This document shows positions 60,410 through 64,000 of a stretch of DNA of 64,000 nucleotides, piece by piece. The notes beneath the pieces were generated by a model, which had not been told where the DNA came from, did not search any database, and worked only from the letters and a program-made list of their open reading frames with translations. The position numbers and the translations under genes were made by a program. The DNA is from Zingiber officinale (taxonomy: Eukaryota; Streptophyta; Magnoliopsida; Zingiberales; Zingiberaceae). Each line of letters begins with the position of its first letter. Positions within the stretch are counted from its first letter, which is position 1. Location: the NCBI RefSeq assembly GCF_018446385.1, contig NW_024589867.1, forward strand, positions 23,499 to 87,498. Direction: 5' to 3'.

Positions 60410-61699
60410 AGCGACCATATCGCTTCCTCGCCGCGAGCAGACGAGAGAAAGAGAGGGAACCCTAACTGGAAACAAATTGAGATCGAGAAAGGTACAGAAC
60501 GCGCAGGCCTTTTAACCCCTTTTTATATTGCTTTAAGGTAATATGCAGAACGGAACAAAGGGTCGTTGCTTCATTGGCCCACTGCATGGGACAATCAGAG
60601 GAGGGTAACGTTTCCGAGGATCGCGTAATGCGCGGGTAAGGAATGGGGTATAAATTCATGTCGGTTCCCGTTACTTTGTGCTGTAAGCTGTAACGTCGCG
60701 AGACGTGACGGCGTAATTCACACGATTGGTATGGTCGAACCGGAAGAGTTTTTGGATAGGGTGAACAAAATATTTGATTACACGAATTAATTGATTAAAC
60801 CAATTAAAATAAAAAATTCGGTTAGATGGTTAATTCGAAAATTAAAAAAACATATCGATATTTGATTTTAAATTTTAAATTTAAGATATCAGTTTAATCG
60901 ATTATTTGCATGGTCTTCTCCTCCAATAAAATAGGCACTCCCAATATTTCACAAAATCTTAAGCTAAACGAATGAAACAATCATAAGCAATTTTGATGTT
61001 TCAAGTTATCAAGAATTTATTTATGTCCATTAAAGAAGATAATTTCAATCAAATAATAAATTATAATAATTCATTAGATTAAATAAAAATTAGATATATA
61101 TATATAGTTTGTTAATATTTATATAAAAATTAATAATTATTTATTAATAATGTTCATAAATAACATTTACAAACTAGGTGTATCAGTAAATATTTTATCA
61201 ATTTATAAATACACTTATAATAAAGAAAGCAGCATTTAAATAAATAAATTAATAATAACAAACTTACTAATCCTATATATATATATATATAAGGACAAAT
61301 TTATACACTGATCCAATAAGTGTCATGTCAATTTTTTTCTTCTCAGTAGTAGATAGGTCAGTTTGACACTTAGGGTACGTTTAGTTCAAGTTATCAAGTA
61401 TAACCTTGGTTATATGATTATTTGGTTCAACCTAAGTAATGGTATAATCTAACTTAACATTTACTACATTACCCCTGGTTCAATTATATGATTATTTTTT
61501 AGATTAGATTAAATTAAATTATTATAATATTATTAATTAATAAGTTGATAATATATATAATAAATAAATAAAATTGATTTATAATTTTAAAATTTAAAAT
61601 AAATTTATATATATTTTAAATATGATTAGATATGTCATTAACTAATTATATATACTTTAAATTTATATATATTCAGATAAGATATGTGATTAAAAATTT
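60410..61699. other. RAD23 upstream region and AT-rich spacer
   Basis: 60410-60720 is mixed and likely holds the RAD23 5' UTR and promoter. Then AT-rich sequence with (TA)n at 61274-61291. At about 61372-61420, GGGTACGTTTAGTTC begins a stretch resembling the end of a Tourist/hAT-type MITE, but I found no matching inverted end. Confidence 0.45.
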
Positions 61700-61905
61700 T
61701 AATATGCTTACCTTTCTACTGTGCTTCTTCCTCATGCCCAATTTTTCTACGCAGTGACCAAACACTATACTTGATTTAGCCCACAATTGCACCACCGAAG
61801 TGCTCTAGAATGCACAATACAAGACAATAAACAAGCATCAGCAAAAATAAGCCAACGTACAGGAAAAACCTCTCCACCTTTTGTATTAATACTAAAGAAT
61901 TACAA

Positions 61906-62118
61906 TGTCCCCTTGGATGGGTCTAGTGGCTAGCGCATGAGGTGTTGTCACCATGAGGTCTGGGGTTCGAATCTCGACAAAGCCAAGGTAAATGTCTTCC
62001 TTATGTGCTAGTTACTATTTCAAAGGCTAGTAGTCATTCGTGATTTACCTCCTACGTGTTAGCCCTGGGACGAGTTGGCGGGGGGCGTTGGAGGCGAGCG
62101 TATTCGCCTTTTGTCACC
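61906..62118 (+). mobile_element. tRNA-headed SINE, family 1, copy 2
   Basis: 213 bp beginning TGTCCCCTTGGATGG, with A-box-like TGGGTCTAGTGGCTAG and B-box GGGGTTCGAATCTC. Target duplications ACTAAAGAATTACAA and ACTAAAGGATTACAA are at 61891-61905 and 62119-62133. It interrupts the chromovirus LTR. Confidence 0.9.
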
Positions 62119-62196
62119 ACTAAAGGATTACAAGTGGGCTCTCTTGACAGATTGTTCATACATTCCCTCATGTTCCTTTGTCATTGCCCAACCATG

Positions 62197-62206
62197 CCTA
62201 TTTATA
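62197..62206 (-). promoter_or_regulatory. Chromovirus LTR TATA box
   Basis: TATAAATAGG in minus sense, about 475 bp into the LTR, a typical U3/R position. Confidence 0.5.
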
Positions 62207-62679
62207 ATTCATAGGCAGAAGTTGGCATGACGGTTACAAACAGTTGCATGATAGTTTCCTCAAATATCATGCCACATGTCCCAAACTATCATCCACATCA
62301 TTTGCTGCCTTAGCCCCATGTCAAAGGTCAACATGCACCCTTGTTCTTGGCTCATGGTTCTGTTTCATGGACTTGAGTCGAATAGCCACTTTGTTGCATC
62401 ATCCTTCATGTTGCATTGTATGCACCCGCTGCATGTCATGGCTCACGTTTTTTGCAAGTCATAATTGGCCAAATGCTCAGATTCCGCGCGTCCAACCTTT
62501 GCATCTGATCGCCACTGTCAAGTCAACCTCCCGTTCAACTTGTGTTTTGATAGCCCCCGCGCGCTGCCACAAATCCACTCACTGCTTGGCATGCCTTGCG
62601 CACATGCACAATATGCTAGATCCAAGGAGCAATGAGCCAATCCTTACGCCTAGCCATGCCATCGAGTTAAGGGCTAACA

Positions 62680-64000
62680 AACCACCCCCACCAGAAAAAC
62701 TCGACACCCTCGTTGAATGCTTCTGTAAGTATGCCTGAATTTGCTTCTTGAATTGCCAAAAGGTAACATCGCTTTCCCATCTAGTCTCTGATTTGGGTCT
62801 TTCTTCCCAAAGAACTAAGAATTCTATCCTTCTATTTTTCTTGCTCATTCCGAATGTTTTATGGTTCAAGATTTCCTCAACATCACCACTAAATTGCTTC
62901 CTTACAACCGATGCAGCTCTCTTGGCACTGCTTCTTGATGGATTCATTTCATCTGTATGAAACTTCTTCAAACAATTTACATGAAATGTAGAATGTATTT
63001 TTAGTCTTTCATGCAAGTTTAACCTGTACGCCACATTCCCAACTTTCTCTACAATTTCAAAATCGTCATACTTGGCAATTAGCCCTTGATGAGCATTCTT
63101 ACTGCTAATTCTCTTCCAGATTTGAGGGGTGAGTTTCAGTAATACTTCATCCCTAATAGATAATTCTAAAGGTCTTCACTTCTTATCGACATACTTTTTT
63201 ATTCTTCTATCAGCTTTCCTTAGGCTATCTTGGACTTCCTTGAGCAATTCCTGCTTTTCCCTTGTATATCTATAGGCTGCAGGGCATTTTCCTACAGACT
63301 TTTGCTTGATTATCTCGATAGGAGTTGTTGGCTGCTCACCCAACACTATTTCAAAGGACTCCTTTCCGTAGCTGAGGTCTTATGCAAATTGTAGCATAAT
63401 TGTGCAAACCCCAACCAATTCTTTTGACTTGTTGTAACATAATGCTGCAAGTTTTCTTTGAGTATATGGTTGATCCTTTCGGTTTGTCTATCAATTTGTG
63501 AATGATTTGTAGTAGAGAATTTAAGATCAGTCCCTATCATGTTGAACAAGGATGTCCAGAATCTCCCCATAACCGAGTGTCCTTGTACTCACAATGTCAT
63601 TAGGTAAATCGAAGAATTTTACCACATGATGATAGAATAACTCCACAGAAACATCCGAGGGAATATGTCTACCACCACCATGATGAAAGACATGTCATCA
63701 ACCTTTGGGAAGCCATCTATGAAGTCTATAGAAACTAAAACCCAAGGTTTCTCTGGAATAGGCAACGGTTGAAGTAGTCCCGCTTCCTTCTTTCTCTCTG
63801 CCTTGTTTTGTTGGGGCACAAGATAAGTTTTGACATAAGCTTCCACGTCATTTTTCATCTTTGGCCAAATGTACTAAAAGAGCAAGCATCCGCTCAACAC
63901 CCGGATGTCCAGCCCATTGTGGGTCATGAGTTTCCTTCAGCACCTCTCTCCGCAGACCACCCACTGCAAGTACGAAGATTCTCTCCCCCTTGTAAATTAG
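62680..64000 (-). pseudogene. Ty3/gypsy chromovirus integrase and chromodomain, broken, runs off window
   Basis: Minus-strand remnants in order. The integrase zinc region is near 63950-63760 (THDPQWAGHPGVERM, then a degraded CxxC as YLVPQQNK). The catalytic-core start reads LLQPLPIPEKPWVLVSIDF. A later core piece is at 63570-63346 (DLKFSTTNHSQIDRQTERIN). The C-terminal part (AYRLNLHERLKIHSTFHV) and chromodomain (VEEILNHKTFG...FLVLWE...TRWE) are at 63034-62700. Frameshifts and stops split it, so it is inactive. Polymerase sequence would lie beyond the right edge. Confidence 0.85.

Larger units (their letters stand above)
61700..62679 (-). mobile_element. 3' LTR of a decayed Ty3/gypsy chromovirus
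   Basis: On the minus strand the LTR begins TGTTAGCCC at 62679, right after a purine tract (GGTGGGGGTGG) that follows the chromodomain codons. It has a good TATA box (TATAAATAGG) at 62197-62206. The far end near 61700 is approximate. A SINE is inserted at 61906-62118. Confidence 0.6.

Noticed and set aside
61372-61560. Complete Tourist/hAT MITE starting GGGTACGTTTAGTTC
   Set aside because: Only one end is recognisable. No inverted partner or target duplication was found.

Overview
The window is nuclear DNA of a flowering plant. Six split protein-coding genes of standard plant families sit among dense retrotransposon debris. GC-rich exon 1 sequences, the protein variants and the mix of Sirevirus, chromovirus and Au-SINE elements fit a monocot, and a Zingiberales species is my best guess. 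That guess is inference; no marker here proves the species.

Layout, left to right. (1) 1-7.4 kb: a class II formin on the minus strand (PTEN-like domain, C2-like region, proline-rich FH1, start of FH2). Its 3' part lies beyond the left edge. (2) 7.4-34 kb: a transposon-rich block. It holds a complete non-autonomous LTR element (8808-14105) carrying its own three-exon gene, placed next to a decayed hAT transposase gene, then a palindromic MITE-like insert, a small LTR/PBS remnant, a long AT-rich minisatellite, and a decayed Sirevirus (Ty1/copia) read on the minus strand. Two long solo LTRs of one family and a Sirevirus solo LTR are nested in that Sirevirus. A sandwich of direct and inverted Sirevirus LTR pieces and a gypsy-like LTR piece follow. 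(3) 34-61 kb: a gene-rich block, all minus strand: type-B response regulator, PB1-domain Raf-like kinase, vacuolar H+-pyrophosphatase, plastid ribosomal protein L35 and the ubiquitin receptor RAD23. Introns and spacers here carry SINEs and LINE stubs, several with clear target-site duplications. (4) 61-64 kb: 3' LTR and integrase/chromodomain end of a decayed Ty3/gypsy chromovirus that runs off the right edge.

All six host genes are on the minus strand. I derived their exons by matching GT-AG (once GC-AG) borders, reading phase and family motifs by eye; every junction keeps frame. The genes do not form a pathway. They serve actin nucleation, cytokinin-type phosphorelay output, MAPKKK-like stress signalling, vacuole energisation, plastid translation and proteasome delivery.

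The most unusual objects are the 5.3-kb LTR element with an apparently spliced private gene, a 64-bp tandem array abutting its 3' LTR and no visible primer-binding site; the palindrome cluster and tRNA-like module inside the long solo LTRs; and two tRNA-headed SINE families I could not name.
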